Assembly: GCA_018389105.1 (NCBI GenBank)
Contig: JACATO010002134.1
Location: 1,735,065-1,799,064, forward strand
Direction of reading: 5' to 3'
Source: Nautilus pompilius
Lineage: Eukaryota; Mollusca; Cephalopoda; Nautilida; Nautilidae
Length of the DNA: 64,000 nt
The translations under genes and the position numbers were made by a program. This document shows positions 11,701 to 23,190 of the stretch, piece by piece (positions within the stretch are counted from its first letter, which is position 1; each line of letters starts with the position of its first letter). The notes under the pieces were generated by a model. The model searched no databases. It was not told where the DNA came from and was given only the letters and a program-made list of their open reading frames with translations.

Positions 11701-13463
11701 CCTCTTCACTGTCCACTGCTCAAGAGACCCCCAACTGAACAGAGGTAACAATTTGTTTGTTCTCCAAGACAGATAAGCTTCTTCTTCTAGCTCCAACCTT
11801 GAAGAAAAAGCAAGGAAATAAAAACTCAGAATTTATTTGATTATAGCTTGGCTGTTTATGGGAAATTCTACAAGGTTTTGTACTGATTGGAAATCTGTTC
11901 AGACTAGAGAAGTTGTTCAAGCATTCTGACATTTGTTGTACTTTTAAGTGAATTGTTTTTCTGCTTCAGTGATGTTTAGTTAACTTAAGAGTTGTTAGAC
12001 ATTTTTCCCTTCTTTACTTGTTGTGGACAGGCCCTTCTATGTGCATGTGGGCTGTACCATTACACTGCTTGTTGGAACTATATCCTCCAGGAAAAATAAC
12101 ATAATCTAGTACTAATTAGTGACATAATATTTTGTGTTATGTTATCATCAGACTTTCTGGTATCACCAAAAAAGCTACACAATTTGCAAGTATACTTAAT
12201 GAAAATTTTTAATTCATATATTATCACTTAAACTACATCAGATGATAACTACTTATGTGTTGTTCTCATTTTTGTCATACAATCTCTACAAATAATGAAA
12301 CCAACTGGCAGCATATTTAGAAGCTTGGCATGGATTGCTTTTAAAATACCAGTTCTTTGTTTCATTTTTGAAGCTCTACAAGAAATATTAAACAAATTAA
12401 ATTTCAAAGACCAGCATCTTTTAAATAGTCAATTTTAGAAATTTAAGGTTTATTCTATCAGCCAGTCTGACTCTTTATTGAAATATGAGTGAGCCTTTGA
12501 TCACTGGAGCAAAACTAGTTCCAAGCCAAAGCTCAAGAGGTCTTGAATAACCAAGCTTTTGTTATTGAGGTGACCAGGAAGTTAAACCATTTTTTTTTTT
12601 TTTTCCACAAAGGTAGAACTAGTTTTCTTCCATGTTCACTTATCAAACCTGATGTTATGCTACTACACAATTTTGGTAACTAATATCCTCGGCCTTATGA
12701 CACAATATGTTATTGTCCATGGTCAATTGCCTATTTGTTGTGACAGTTATTAATTCTCTTGTGCATGTGGTACCAGAATCGATAAATATCTTAAGCATTC
12801 CTCTTTCAGTAGCTATTTATGTTGTAGTATTGATAAATCGAATATATACTTCCATTATGTTGTTATTTAATGTGTCTTCTGCAAATAGATTCTACAACAG
12901 AATTATGACACTTGATAAGAAACTTATATATGGCCAACAAAATTTTATAAACAGATTATGGTTGGGGTGTATATCAATTATTAGTAGTACCAGGCAAGCA
13001 GATGAGTCTTTAGATTAACCATTTATATGCCAGAGTTGTCAATGAGTGGTAATACTGCTAACTGATTAAGGGTTAAACGAAACTATTTTATAAAGTAGAT
13101 CTCAGTTTACTATTAAATGTAAGATATATTACATATAGTCTGACCAATCTAGTCTATATACATCCAGGTTACAAAACTCTGTAAGTAAGCCCTGATTTAA
13201 GAAACAAAATGAAAAGTCAATTTGTGATCAAAACCCCTAATCAGATATTTTTCAGTATTGTTAAGATTACTGCTGCTTGCAACATGTGCATTCAAAATAC
13301 CTATAACACAAGATAATACAGATATTTGTTCCTCCATTGAGATGGATGGTCCCTAAAAAGAAGTCATTGGCAATTAGATGTTTTATATTAAATTAATTTT
13401 GTTCAGAAATTGCCTTTGCCCAATATCAACACTTCCTTGAACAGTGCATGTGCTATATATATA
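11701..13463. other. AT-rich stretch with one unassigned hydrophobic ORF
   Basis: No identifiable gene. An open frame at 12707-13018 (103 codons, plus strand) encodes a peptide with two strongly hydrophobic stretches (about residues 5-40 and 45-60) and a C-terminal FYNRIMTLDKKL. That pattern faintly recalls the intracellular part of invertebrate gustatory-type receptors. The frame has a stop just upstream and no supporting exon, and hydrophobic frames are common in AT-rich DNA, so I do not call it a gene. Confidence 0.3.
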
Positions 13464-14787
13464 TGAGGTCTGTCGAAAAAGCATCGTATCCGACCTTAGG
13501 CTAGGAAAAAAAAATTACATACTTGGTGGGGTTCAATTGCTAATCCCCTTCAAAGTAAGCCCCTTGTGCCTCCACACACTTAGCCCAATGATCTTTCCAC
13601 TGTTCAAAGCACGTCTGGAATGCTTCCAGAATGGCTCTCAACTCCGCTGTCGCATTCCGCATGATGTCCTCTCGGCTCTCAAAGCGGGGGCCTTTCAGTG
13701 TCATCTTCATTTTTGGGAACAAGTCAGAAGGAGCCGTGTCTGGAGAGTAGGGAGCCTGGCGAATGAGCAAAATGTTTTTTTTTTTGCCAAGAAACCTTGG
13801 ATCAGCTGCGACAATGAGCCGGGGTGTTGTCATGATGCAGCTGCCAGTTTTGCGAGGCCCACAGATCCGGTCTCTTGCACCGAACTGTATCACGAAGACA
13901 TCAAAGGACTTCCTGATAGTTCTCCTTTGTAACTTTTTGTCCTGATGCGTATTCGTGATGCACAACGCCTCGGTAGTTGAAAAAAAACAGTCAGCATCAC
14001 CTTCATTTTGCTCTGGACATGACTTCCTTTTTTGGGCCTTGGAAACGTTGGGTGCTTCCACTGTGATGACTGAGCTTTGGTTTCCAGCTCATACCCATAC
14101 ACCCATGTCTCATCTCTAGATATCACCATATTTTTGAACTCAGGATCCCTGTTAGCAGCATCCAGCAGGTCCTGTGCAACCTCAAGATGAAGTTGTTGTT
14201 GTTCCTGAGAAAGTAGCTTGGGCACAAATTTCACTGCCACTCTGCGCAAGCCTAAATCCTCCTTTAAAATTGCATGTGCAGAATCGTTACTGATCCAAAC
14301 CTCATCATCAATTTTCTGCACCTTCAAACAACGATCCTCCATTATCAAGGTCTGCACTTTCTCGATAACAACTGCATTGTGGCTTGTTGACAGCCTCCCG
14401 GAACACTGGTCACTCTCCACAGATGTACAGCCATCTTTGAACCTGTTGTACCATTTTATTTGGGTAACACCCATGGCATTGCACCAAAAGCCTGTTGAAT
14501 TTTGTGTATTTTTTCCACTTGGGTATCTCCAAGCTTTTGGCAAAACTTGATGCAAGATCGTTGCTCCACACGTTCCGTCATCACGGGCGAAATGAAAATG
14601 CGACAAGTAAGTAGTACAGCACCTCACACGCTGGCTGCCTGACAGCGACTGACGCATCCAGCAAGCCCACCAAACACCACACATGCGCATGAAGGCATGC
14701 GGCTCCACTAGCACACTTTTGCCTCCCGAACGTCATCACTTCCCACAGGAAAAAAATAAAGTCGGATACTTTTTTTGACAGACCTCG
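13464..14787 (-). mobile_element. mariner transposon, 1324 bp, near full length
   Basis: Both ends carry the inverted terminus GAGGTCTGTC followed by an A run and GTATCCGAC. The left copy has a 4-base insertion (AAAAAGCATCGTATCC). TA dinucleotides flank both sides (13462-13463 and 14788-14789). Length and structure fit a canonical ~1.3-kb mariner, with the transposase on the minus strand. CpG is clearly more frequent than in the surroundings, suggesting a relatively recent insertion. The TSD sits inside a TATATATA tract. Confidence 0.93.
13540..14581 (-). pseudogene. mariner transposase, frameshifted
   Basis: A mariner-family DDE transposase that would cut and paste its own element at TA sites. 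Reading from the start codon at 14579-14581, the N-terminal part opens MTERVEQRSCIKFCQKLGDT, then shifts frame near 14480 into AMGVTQIKWYNRFKDG. The paired helix-turn-helix region follows, then KFVPKLLSQEQQQLHLEVAQ. The first catalytic Asp is in RDETWVYGYE (about 14085-14115; the family usually has GDETW). After a poly-T slip near 13985 the frame changes again. The second Asp (HHDNTPAH, about 13825-13842) lies in a third frame, and the third is in YSPDTAPSD. The C-terminus ends AYFEGD. All three DDD residues can still be seen but in different frames, with shifts mostly at homopolymers, so it cannot make an active protein. Its length matches the family (~345 residues). Confidence 0.93.
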
Positions 14788-14928
14788 TATATTCGAAGGA
14801 TGCGTAAATAATTACTTAAAAAAAACAAAAATGAACAAATATGTAAACGGTGAACTTGTTGTGCTAACCTGCCTAGTAACAAAAACAAGAGACTGATAGA
14901 TTCTAACAGAGGTGTGAAAATACAACTA

Positions 14929-15797
14929 CAGTAATGCCCCATTTTAGTGCTGATTAGCTAAAGCGCTCTTTTACTTGTAGTCCTTACTAACCACCATCTC
15001 AATCCTCAACCTTAGCTTCGTAAGCGACATATGTGTACCCCGCAGAATCATAATTCATTCGTCAAAATTGAAACATGACTCCCTCAAGTAGACCGATGTT
15101 GTGCGTGCGTAGACAACTTGCTATATGTGTAAAATCAAAGGGTCGTGACTATTCACTGAGACAGCACAGGTTGACAATGCAGTGTGTGCACGTACGCACT
15201 GTCACACATCATACTGTTGAGGAAAGTCAGCAATGAAAAGAGGTGTGGTAGTCAAAATTAGAAATTTTGAACAACCCCCCCGAAAGGGGTCATCTTTGTT
15301 TACATAAAATCGTGCGACAGTCGAAGTGCTGTCTCCACCTCATTTCCACTGGCTTCCCTGGATTAACATCGCATTCGCTCATCATCTGAAGTCTGCACGT
15401 TCCAGGCATCCAGTCGACAAGCTCTTGGCTTTTTTCGGTCAAAACAACGATGATTGGCACCAGTTACTTGTACGAGACGAGTAGTGTTTTCTGTTACTGT
15501 CAACTTTGTATGCACGAAACAGCCGACTACACCTTAGTGGTAACCTTGATCGTCAATGACACAACAGCCGATGCTTCTGCAGCACACTGCTGTCTCCCAC
15601 CATCTACGCGCACGCATCCTCAACCAGACTTCACCAAATGGAAATTCACAAAATTTTTCTTACATATTTGTATGTGTCTCAGGTTAAAAAAAATAACCTA
15701 TCAAGCTCGCATCTCTATTTATGCTGCATTATAATGACCCCGTGTAGCGCCACAGTTTTTTAGGAATGTATCTAGAGCGCTAACCGGAGTATTACTG
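14929..15797. mobile_element. non-autonomous TIR element, 869 bp, Tigger-like ends
   Basis: The left end CAGTAATGCCCC matches the inverted right end CAGTAATACTCCGG, with TA on each side (14927-14928 and 15798-15799). CAGTAAT-type ends with TA duplications fit the pogo/Tigger group. The interior is strikingly richer in G+C and CpG than the host DNA and contains a small C7-GAAA-G4 hairpin near 15276-15290. The only sizeable frame (15450-15734, plus) does not look like a transposase. It lies 141 bp from the mariner. Confidence 0.75.
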
Positions 15798-15799
15798 TA

Positions 15800-16199
15800 C
15801 ATCAAATGATATATTATTTGGACAGAGGAGAACAAATCCAGCCACAATTATGGTTATGAACAATAATTTCTTTTTGCTATGCTTGAGATTATAATTTTTA
15901 AACAAATTATGCAAGGATTTAGCATGTGATAAGTAAAATACAACATCCATAATACACAAGTACTTCAGGAAATTTTTCTCAAATTTCACATTGCCAAAAG
16001 CACACCATAGCTGTTCTGTTCACTTATTGATTTTGTTGAATATTTATTTCAATAGTTCTATTTTTTTGTACAGAATCACAGTATAAATTTGTGCTAATAA
16101 CATCCTGTAAAATTTTCTCGTTAAATAAGTATTCAAGTGAAAGCTACTTGAAAATATTTTTTTTTTTTTACCTCTTGTTGCATCATATACTAACCTCAA
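15800..16199. other. AT-rich spacer, nothing assigned
   Basis: Poly-A/T runs and small open frames on the minus strand (15792-15989, 16044-16265) without identifiable domains. Confidence 0.5.
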
Positions 16200-16715
16200 C
16201 AATGGAGACAACCACTTTACAGTGGTGACAACCATAGTGAAGGAGCACAGCGCTACATTATTCACTAGAGCGCATTTACCTATCTTACGTCACAAGGCAA
16301 CAAGTAAGAACTCTTGTAGAATTCTCCTTGATCAAGTAGATTTGAGATTTTGCTTGCTGCCTTTGCTCACCCCTGTCCTGATTTCAAGGTCGAGGAATAT
16401 CTCGCAGCAATAAGCTTGAAGGGGAAGGTGCATGGAGAAGGCATCTGCCTTAGTGACGAAGCAAGTAGCTACCTGGGTATGTTGTGGGGGGCTCCTGAGC
16501 CGTGGTCAAATGTGAGATAGCGAATTGTTGCCTACAGAAGTTCTACCACAAGTACTTAGAAGATCCCTACTAAAACTTAGTTGGTGAAGAAGAGTAAGAA
16601 GAAACCATTATCAGGAAGGTACGCCAAACTGAGCTGACCCCAACCAGGATTGAACTTTTGCCTTCAGCCTTGGCAGTCCAGTAGTCTGATCACCAAGCCA
16701 CTGGCTGCTTACAGA
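16200..16715 (-). repeat. tRNA-derived SINE copy, long
   Basis: Read on the minus strand from 16715, an A-box-like TGGCTTGGTGATCAGA and, about 35 bases on, a B-box-like AGTTCAATCCTGG form a tRNA-like head (about 16650-16712). It is followed by CAGCTCAGTTTGGCGTACC, shared with the copies near 23130 and 38760. The far end (16200-16260, TGGAGACAACC...GGAGCACAGCGC) matches 22900-22935. The head lacks tRNA pairing potential and is not a functional tRNA gene. Confidence 0.7.
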
Positions 16716-17660
16716 TTTACAAATGGCACAAAAATTTTATTTCCTGATTTTTTTATTTATACAAATCTTCAGTAGATGTCTGTTGTGTGAATTCCATTAC
16801 AGTTATTTGCCATCTCTTTAACTGTAAGTATAATTACAGTTTTCTGTATTTTTTTCTTTTACCTTTTTGTTCTGAAATGAACTCCAATCTATAACTGGAA
16901 CTAACCATCAAATGTTAATATAGATTTGTAATTAAAAATCAAAATGTAAACCCTTTCTTTACAATAACAGATTGTTTAAGATTTTTCTGATTTCTCTCAT
17001 CTGAATTTTGAAAGTCCCTTATAACAATATGCATTTTATTTATATATTTTTATTTTTAAATCTTCCATACACTGATTTGTTAATCGATCATTTTGTTTGT
17101 TTAATTTCATCTTTTTTTCCCTTCCTTTTTTGCTCTGTAAAAGGCTAGATAAATTTATGTAATTTGTCTGCACACACAAGGTATTAATTACTCTGAATTT
17201 ATTTAAGTAAAAATTGCAGGCTTGATGTCTTTAAATTAGCAACAAAAAACAACTGTAGGCTAAATAACAGCTAATGCAGATAATTATTTAGTTAGATTTC
17301 TGTAATATAGAAAAAATTACACACTGTAGCCACATTATTATAGCTTATTTTTCTCATTTACTTTTTCATCTTGCGTGTGATCAAATCACTTGTAATCAGG
17401 GATTTCTGAGCTGTACAAACAATTGGAAATCAAATTGATCTTTTTCTGAACCAAAGACAGCATTGGTGCCATGTGACAGGAAAAAAGCTAACTCTTGATA
17501 ACCTAGGAAGTTTCACTTGAATTGTGAACCAGTATATTTTGTTAGCATCTAGAAGCAATTATAGTAAAGATGAATATTGTTATTTTTTTTAAAAAATGTA
17601 TTAGTATTTGAATCCAGAAAGGTGTCTCTTAATTTAACAATTATTACAAAATAAAACTGG

Positions 17661-17661
17661 T

Positions 17662-17692
<31 letters not shown>

Positions 17693-17712
17693 TGGAGAGA
17701 GAGAGAGAGAGA
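17661..17712. repeat. (TG)n-(AG)n compound microsatellite
   Basis: About nine TG units pass directly into AG units, interrupted once by ATGG. On the minus strand this generates a meaningless SLSLSP...HTHTH peptide. Confidence 0.95.
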
Positions 17713-19164
17713 ACTGGACTGGAACTTTTATCAAAACAGTTCCCTGCAAATTCATAGCATATTCCAATTTGTGTCTGTCTTATCATTACAAGTTGTTCTC
17801 ATGTGGCCATTCCTTACAAAAGCTACAAACTTGTAAATGATTTTCTATTACCTTGAAACTTTAATTTATTCTTATACTTTTCCTTCATGACTGTAAAAGA
17901 TGCTGCTGACAATGCTCCCATTGATGGCAAAACTTACAAGGATTGTTCAAAGTCGTGATGTTGATTCTTACACTTACCTTTCAGCTGAAGTGGTCTTACT
18001 GCATGAAACCACCATTCTGTAATTAAAATGGCTATTTTCCTCATTTATTTTTTTCTGCTGCACATAATACATCTTACCACCATCAGATCTGCTGTAATAG
18101 TTATGTGTCTTTTTTATTCTGTGCTCTCTCTGTTCCTCTTATCTAACATTATAATCTTCTCAAGGGAGTTTGTAGCAAGGATTATGAACATTTAAGTAAT
18201 AGAATCCAGTTTGATAGTGGACCTTGAACGCCTTATTTCATCATCAGTATTTTTGTTACCAGACTTGAATGACAGGCACAATATGGCTTCCATTTACCAT
18301 TTGATACCAGAAGCTGACAGAAAAAATAGCCTTGGAATTGGAGATGCTTATTGGGGTTCAAAATTTTGAGTTTACATGCAAGAAATCTTTTTATTAAAGA
18401 CTTCTTGTACAATTACTTTTTCCTTTCTTTCTTTCTTCTTTCACCAGGGGGTTTAAATGCATTTATAAAGTATAATTTTGATTACTTTTATTATTTTTTT
18501 TTCGGTGTTCAGGCAGAAGATATTTTTACTTGCTATCTGTTAATTTAAAAAAAAAAATAGAAACTTTGTGGTTTTGTTTATAAAAATATTTGTTGGAGAG
18601 AGGGGGGGGGTTAAATCAAACAGAAGGGAGTAGCAGCATGACAGCAAGAATTAATTAAAAGGGGAAGCAACTCTTTTGACTTGTACAAAGCTCTTTTCTT
18701 TTCTTTCCTTGTTTAAATATTTTTTTACCAACCATTTAACTGGCATGTTTTAAACTGCTTTATCATGCAAGGAAATCTACATCTTTTCCACACTAATTAT
18801 TTCTGCGTGTTAATTTTTCTAAATTGCTGTAAGACCATTCATGGACATACAGCGTGATTATGTAAGATCATTACAATCCGTCTGCTCTGTCTAAAGATAT
18901 GCTTAATCTCCTCCTGTTGTGGGATTTCATGTCTTCGCTTTCCTCTAGCAAATTTCAGTGTCGTGAAGCAGGATGGTATCTTTTGTTGAATTAATCACAT
19001 GATTAGATTACTGCTTCAGTCCATTTAAGACATCCTGCGGAATTATGAAGCTAGTGCAGAAAAGTTGGGGTTCTTTTTCTGTTTTCTTTTACAAGAATGC
19101 ATGAGAGCACTACTACAACTAATGCAGTTGCACCTGGATAATGAAGCATCTTCCGACATGACAA

Positions 19165-19196
<32 letters not shown>

Positions 19197-19198
19197 TT
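19165..19198. repeat. (CT)n plus poly-T microsatellite
   Basis: Uninterrupted CT dinucleotides run into a poly-T tract. Confidence 0.95.
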
Positions 19199-22100
19199 CT
19201 TTTAGAATGCAGATAAATAAACAATTTAACTATAACATCCGTGAAAGAAAACAACTCGCACGTTCTTCTCGAATGTGGCTTAACATTTTTCTACATCAGT
19301 CTCTCTCAGAAATTTTAATTCTTTTGCACTTTTCTCTTTGCCTTTTGCGATGCATTTGCTAAGGTTTTGCACCGTACTCGATAACATCGACAATTATTTA
19401 TTGTAGTTTATTTGTACTTAATGCATTTTTTATGTACTCATTGCAAACAAAAAAATATGAGATATAAAATCTATGTTGAATCACTGGTGTCCCCCATTTT
19501 TAACTCTTTACTGCCCGCTTCTTGATCATCTATCAGACTGTTTCCGCGCACTTGCCTAATTCATTTGAAAATGATGGTATGCTTTAAGTCTCTCAGCTAC
19601 CTGTAGAGAATGTTTTTGTTCCACCATCAGCAGAAGTACCAGTGGTGACTGATGTCATGCAGTGTCAGGGTGAGTGCCGTTCTCCTTTCATAAGGGTCTG
19701 CCCACTGCAGATCTAAAAGAGCCGAGGTCAGATTAGAGGAAATTTGTCTTTCATACATTGGCAAAACTTGAAGATTGCTTCTTTCAATTCTCCAGTTGTG
19801 TCCATACTTGTCCCATACTATCTACTTATAGTTTTAAATTCTTATTGGAATGAAATAATATCAATCTGTTTTAAGGTTAAACCTTAAAACAAATATATTA
19901 TTCTGTAAAAAGGACTAAGTAAGGTAGTTTTATTAAATTAACAGACTGACAAACACAGTGCAATTTTCTTTAGTCCATTCATCTGAGCTGTTAGTCGTCA
20001 TATAATTGATTTTCTAATAGTTCGAAGATGGTATTTACAGTTCAAGAATTTCCTATTACCTCATTAGTAGTAATACGATTAACTAGTAAACCTACATTTT
20101 GGGAATCCTTCCTCGTCACCATCAGTGGTTCATCCTGAAATAAAAAGGACTTTGTTGATGTGCAATTTCATTATGTTTTTTTTTATATATATATAAGTTT
20201 TGTTGTTTATTTTCCAGTAGATCTCAGATGAGCTTCTGGTGTTAATTTGTTTGTTTTTGATTTCTTCTCAAGTTACTATGCTGTTTGTCTACAACTGATG
20301 ATAATGATAATAATAAAAGATAGAGAAGAACTAAGAGTTGAAGCTCAATGCCAAACACTGTTCTTTGACAATATTGTCAGCAGAAACATGAACACAATTA
20401 AGTCCACAATCACCCAGATAGCCATGTTTGATTGCACTATTATCAAGTGGTGATGTCAAAAAAAAAAAGGAAAATGTTTTTGTTTTTGCCCGATGCTTTG
20501 TCAACAAAAGACATTGAAGATTCCCTGATGTATGGGCAGAATCTAGAATATTTTGATAAACTCATAGCTGTTTGTGTCCTAACGAGGCTGCAGACATAAA
20601 AGTGAGTTGATGCTAGTGGAATGTTGTCTGGAAACTGGTTTTCTCATTGCTTTGAAGTCGCCTGTAATGATTTTGGTCAAAGACATTTCTCTTTTTCAAA
20701 TGGAAGATTACCATTGAAATTTTCTTTTCCTATGACTCCGCTCAATCACCGATAGCTTTGTTGTTGATGTTGTGTGTTTTTTTTAATTCTTTTTTCAAAA
20801 CTGATTTTTCTCCTTTTTTTTTCTTTCTTTCTGAAAGTATGTTGGTAATATTTAAAGGGTTTGAATATTGGAGGAAGGGAGTATATATTATTTTGATTTG
20901 TCGAAATGTTTTATTTTTGTAGTTAGCTTGTGTACGACTTTTCCCACCATGTGTAAGCAAAGTTTTAAAAAATTCATAGTTTGCTTTTCAATTGAAACAG
21001 AAATATCTATGATTTGTTTACAACTGGTTCCTTATAAACATATGCAGGAACTTTGATGCTAGAGATATTTAAAGTAAAGGAACACACACACGCAATCTCT
21101 ATAGTAATTGCACATTTAAAAGAAAGTGGTAAAGAATAGACTATTTCTATTCAATTCAGTAAAAATGATGTCTGTCAACATTATGAGGAATTCTTAGAGT
21201 TCTGACAGTTTTTGTCGTAGGTTTTGAAATAAAGAAATTTTTATTTCTACTGCCAAGAACATTCACTAAGTTCTTCAGTCCTAGTGGGGGAGGAAGGGGT
21301 AATATTCTTACATGTATTTGATATAGTTAAGAGTATAAAGGATAGTTTATTTGCATTCTTAGTGAAAACTGATTTCTTTACATGTTAAACTTTCATAGCT
21401 ACATGACCTCTCCTTGTAGGCTTTGACCATGCAATTAGAGTACCTGCTGCCTAGCAAATGACACCATACTTTAGTGGCAAGCAATGAAACACTGATGGTT
21501 CATAATTGAGGGATGGGTGCTACAAACCCCTTCTTGAGTGGAAGTTTATTTAGACTTCAGTAAATGGCCGAGAGAGAGTGGTCTCTGTTAGATGCTGGGT
21601 GACTGGTTCCATGAAGCATTCATGCAATTGCACACACGCCTCTATTATGTGAAGAAATTATTTTCTGTCAACAAAGCTGTTTCTTCAAAACTTAGAGACA
21701 GCTTGAAATTAAACCAAAACTCCAAACAACTCAGATTTTAAAGTTGTATTAAAACTGCTGCATACAGATACTAATAGACATTTCTGTCTGCCAAAAACAA
21801 ACAAACATGCAATTCAACATGACCACGAGTTTCTTCTTAACTATTCACACTTTGTTTTTAGGTAACATTTAAAAATCTTTTGGCTTTAAAAAAATTACTC
21901 ATTTATATTTATTGCAGTCAACATCATTTGCTTCAATTTTAATATTTAAATATATTACTGCTTTTCAATACAATACTGAATATATACAAAAATTGTACTC
22001 AACATGTGGCTTTCCATATACTTCATAAAGTTCAGATTTCTATAGTTTAAAATGTTCAGATTTTTTTTTTTAAAGGATCGAACATTATGATGTAAAACAT

Positions 22101-22339
22101 TTTTACAGGTAAAAAAAAATGGAAATGAATAAATTAGCTTAAAAAATATGAAATAAATTTCCAAGATTGCATTTTGCTACACTCATAACTTTGTCAGTAT
22201 TTGTACTACCTTTGTTTTCGGCCATTGTTTGGTTCCATCACTAACAATTTGTGGTATTGTAATGTACTATAAAAAGCAAAAAAAAACTATTGGTTTGTAC
22301 ATAGCTAGGCATAATGGATGATGTAAATATACTTTGTTG

Positions 22340-22680
22340 ATTTCTGTAGAAGTGATATCTTCCTTCTAACTGCAATAGTCAGGCTTACTAGTTCTGATGC
22401 TGTTGTCAAATACCATCTACAAGGCAGAAACTCCTGGTGAAAGAGTGTTATACCACAACTGTACATTGGGAAGTGTTGCCAATTCTGCACTGCACAAGTT
22501 TCTGTACTTCCATCTTTAGTAGGGAAATCCCTACCATAACTCTTCATTTTTAGATGTGGGAGGAAACCCATTTGGCCAGCTGGTGAAAAAGAGGCAATAC
22601 CACAGGAAGTGAACTTGTGTCCTCAGCCTTATTAGTCCAGTATTCTGACCATCGGTCTACTGAACTACTTACTAGTTTAA
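22340..22680 (-). repeat. tRNA-derived SINE copy
   Basis: On the minus strand from 22680, an A-box-like TAGTTCAGTAGACCGATGG and a B-box-like ACAAGTTCACTTCC form the tRNA-like head. The conserved core follows (plus-strand TTTTTAGATGTGGGAGGAAA at 22549 onward, next to GGCCAGCTGGTGAAAAAG). The order head, core, then unique tail is the same as in the copy at 50710-50950. Confidence 0.75.
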
Positions 22681-22879
22681 ATCAATATTTAAAATTTTAA
22701 AGAATAATTGTGACATTTTATTTTGAACTGAGCAAAGGAACAAACACAAGTGGATTTATGTACAATTTCTTATTACTGATATACAGCATTTAAACTATTG
22801 AATGAATAAAGGTGAATATATCCACTTGGCTGCCATATTCTGTTAAGTAATTATATATTGTGATCATGTGGCTAATTGT

Positions 22880-23190
22880 TGATGTGGTGTCATCATTGTC
22901 TACATGGAGACAATTCTGGTGAGGGAGCATAGTGCGGTAGATGTCCATAGGAAGCATTATTAATCCTGTGCCATAGAGGGATAGCAGTTTCAACATTGGC
23001 AGGAAAAGCCTTACTAGAAATCTTTCTCGTTTGAAGTGGGAAGAAACCAGATTGCATGGAGAGAACCTTTGAGGCTGGCTGCCGGATGTGGTGAGAAAAT
23101 CAGAAAGGAATCAAGCCAAGGTGGTATGCTAAACTAAGCTACTACCATGCAGGAATCAAACTTAAGCCCGTGACGCATGTCATCATTGTT
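22880..23190 (-). repeat. tRNA-derived SINE copy
   Basis: The core is read as GAAGTGGGAAGAAACCAGAT (23034-23053), preceded by CTTACTAGAAATCTTTCTCG. A B-box-like AGTTTGATTCCTGC lies on the minus strand near 23150-23165, next to the shared GGTATGCTAAACTAAGC. The distal end (GGAGACAATTCTGGTGAGGG) matches the copy at 16200. It lies 200 bp beyond the copy at 22340-22680 in the same orientation, so the pair may be a tandem or successive insertion. Confidence 0.7.

Larger units (their letters stand above)
16716..22339. other. AT-rich stretch with microsatellites; complex block at 18780-19060
   Basis: No gene recognised. Contains the (TG)n(AG)n tract at 17661-17712 and a (CT)n tract at 19165-19198. 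Bases 18780-19060 are unusually complex, with few homopolymers and several homeodomain-type TAAT/ATTA sites. Around 20047-20120 a segment (TTTCCTATTACCTCATTAGT) has a diverged counterpart near 48670, so it may be an old repeat. The remainder is AT-rich with scattered short frames. Confidence 0.45.

Noticed and set aside
12707-13018. 103-codon hydrophobic frame resembling a chemoreceptor fragment
   Set aside because: Hydrophobic frames are expected by chance in AT-rich DNA; there is no splice-linked partner exon and only a vague pattern match.
14218-14550. 110-codon plus-strand frame, and 13444-13932 plus-strand frame
   Set aside because: Antisense shadows of the mariner transposase on the minus strand.
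16650-16712. Possible tRNA gene from A- and B-box motifs
   Set aside because: The flanks belong to an interspersed repeat and the arms do not fold into a cloverleaf; it is a SINE head. The same holds for 22640-22680, 38710 and 50917.
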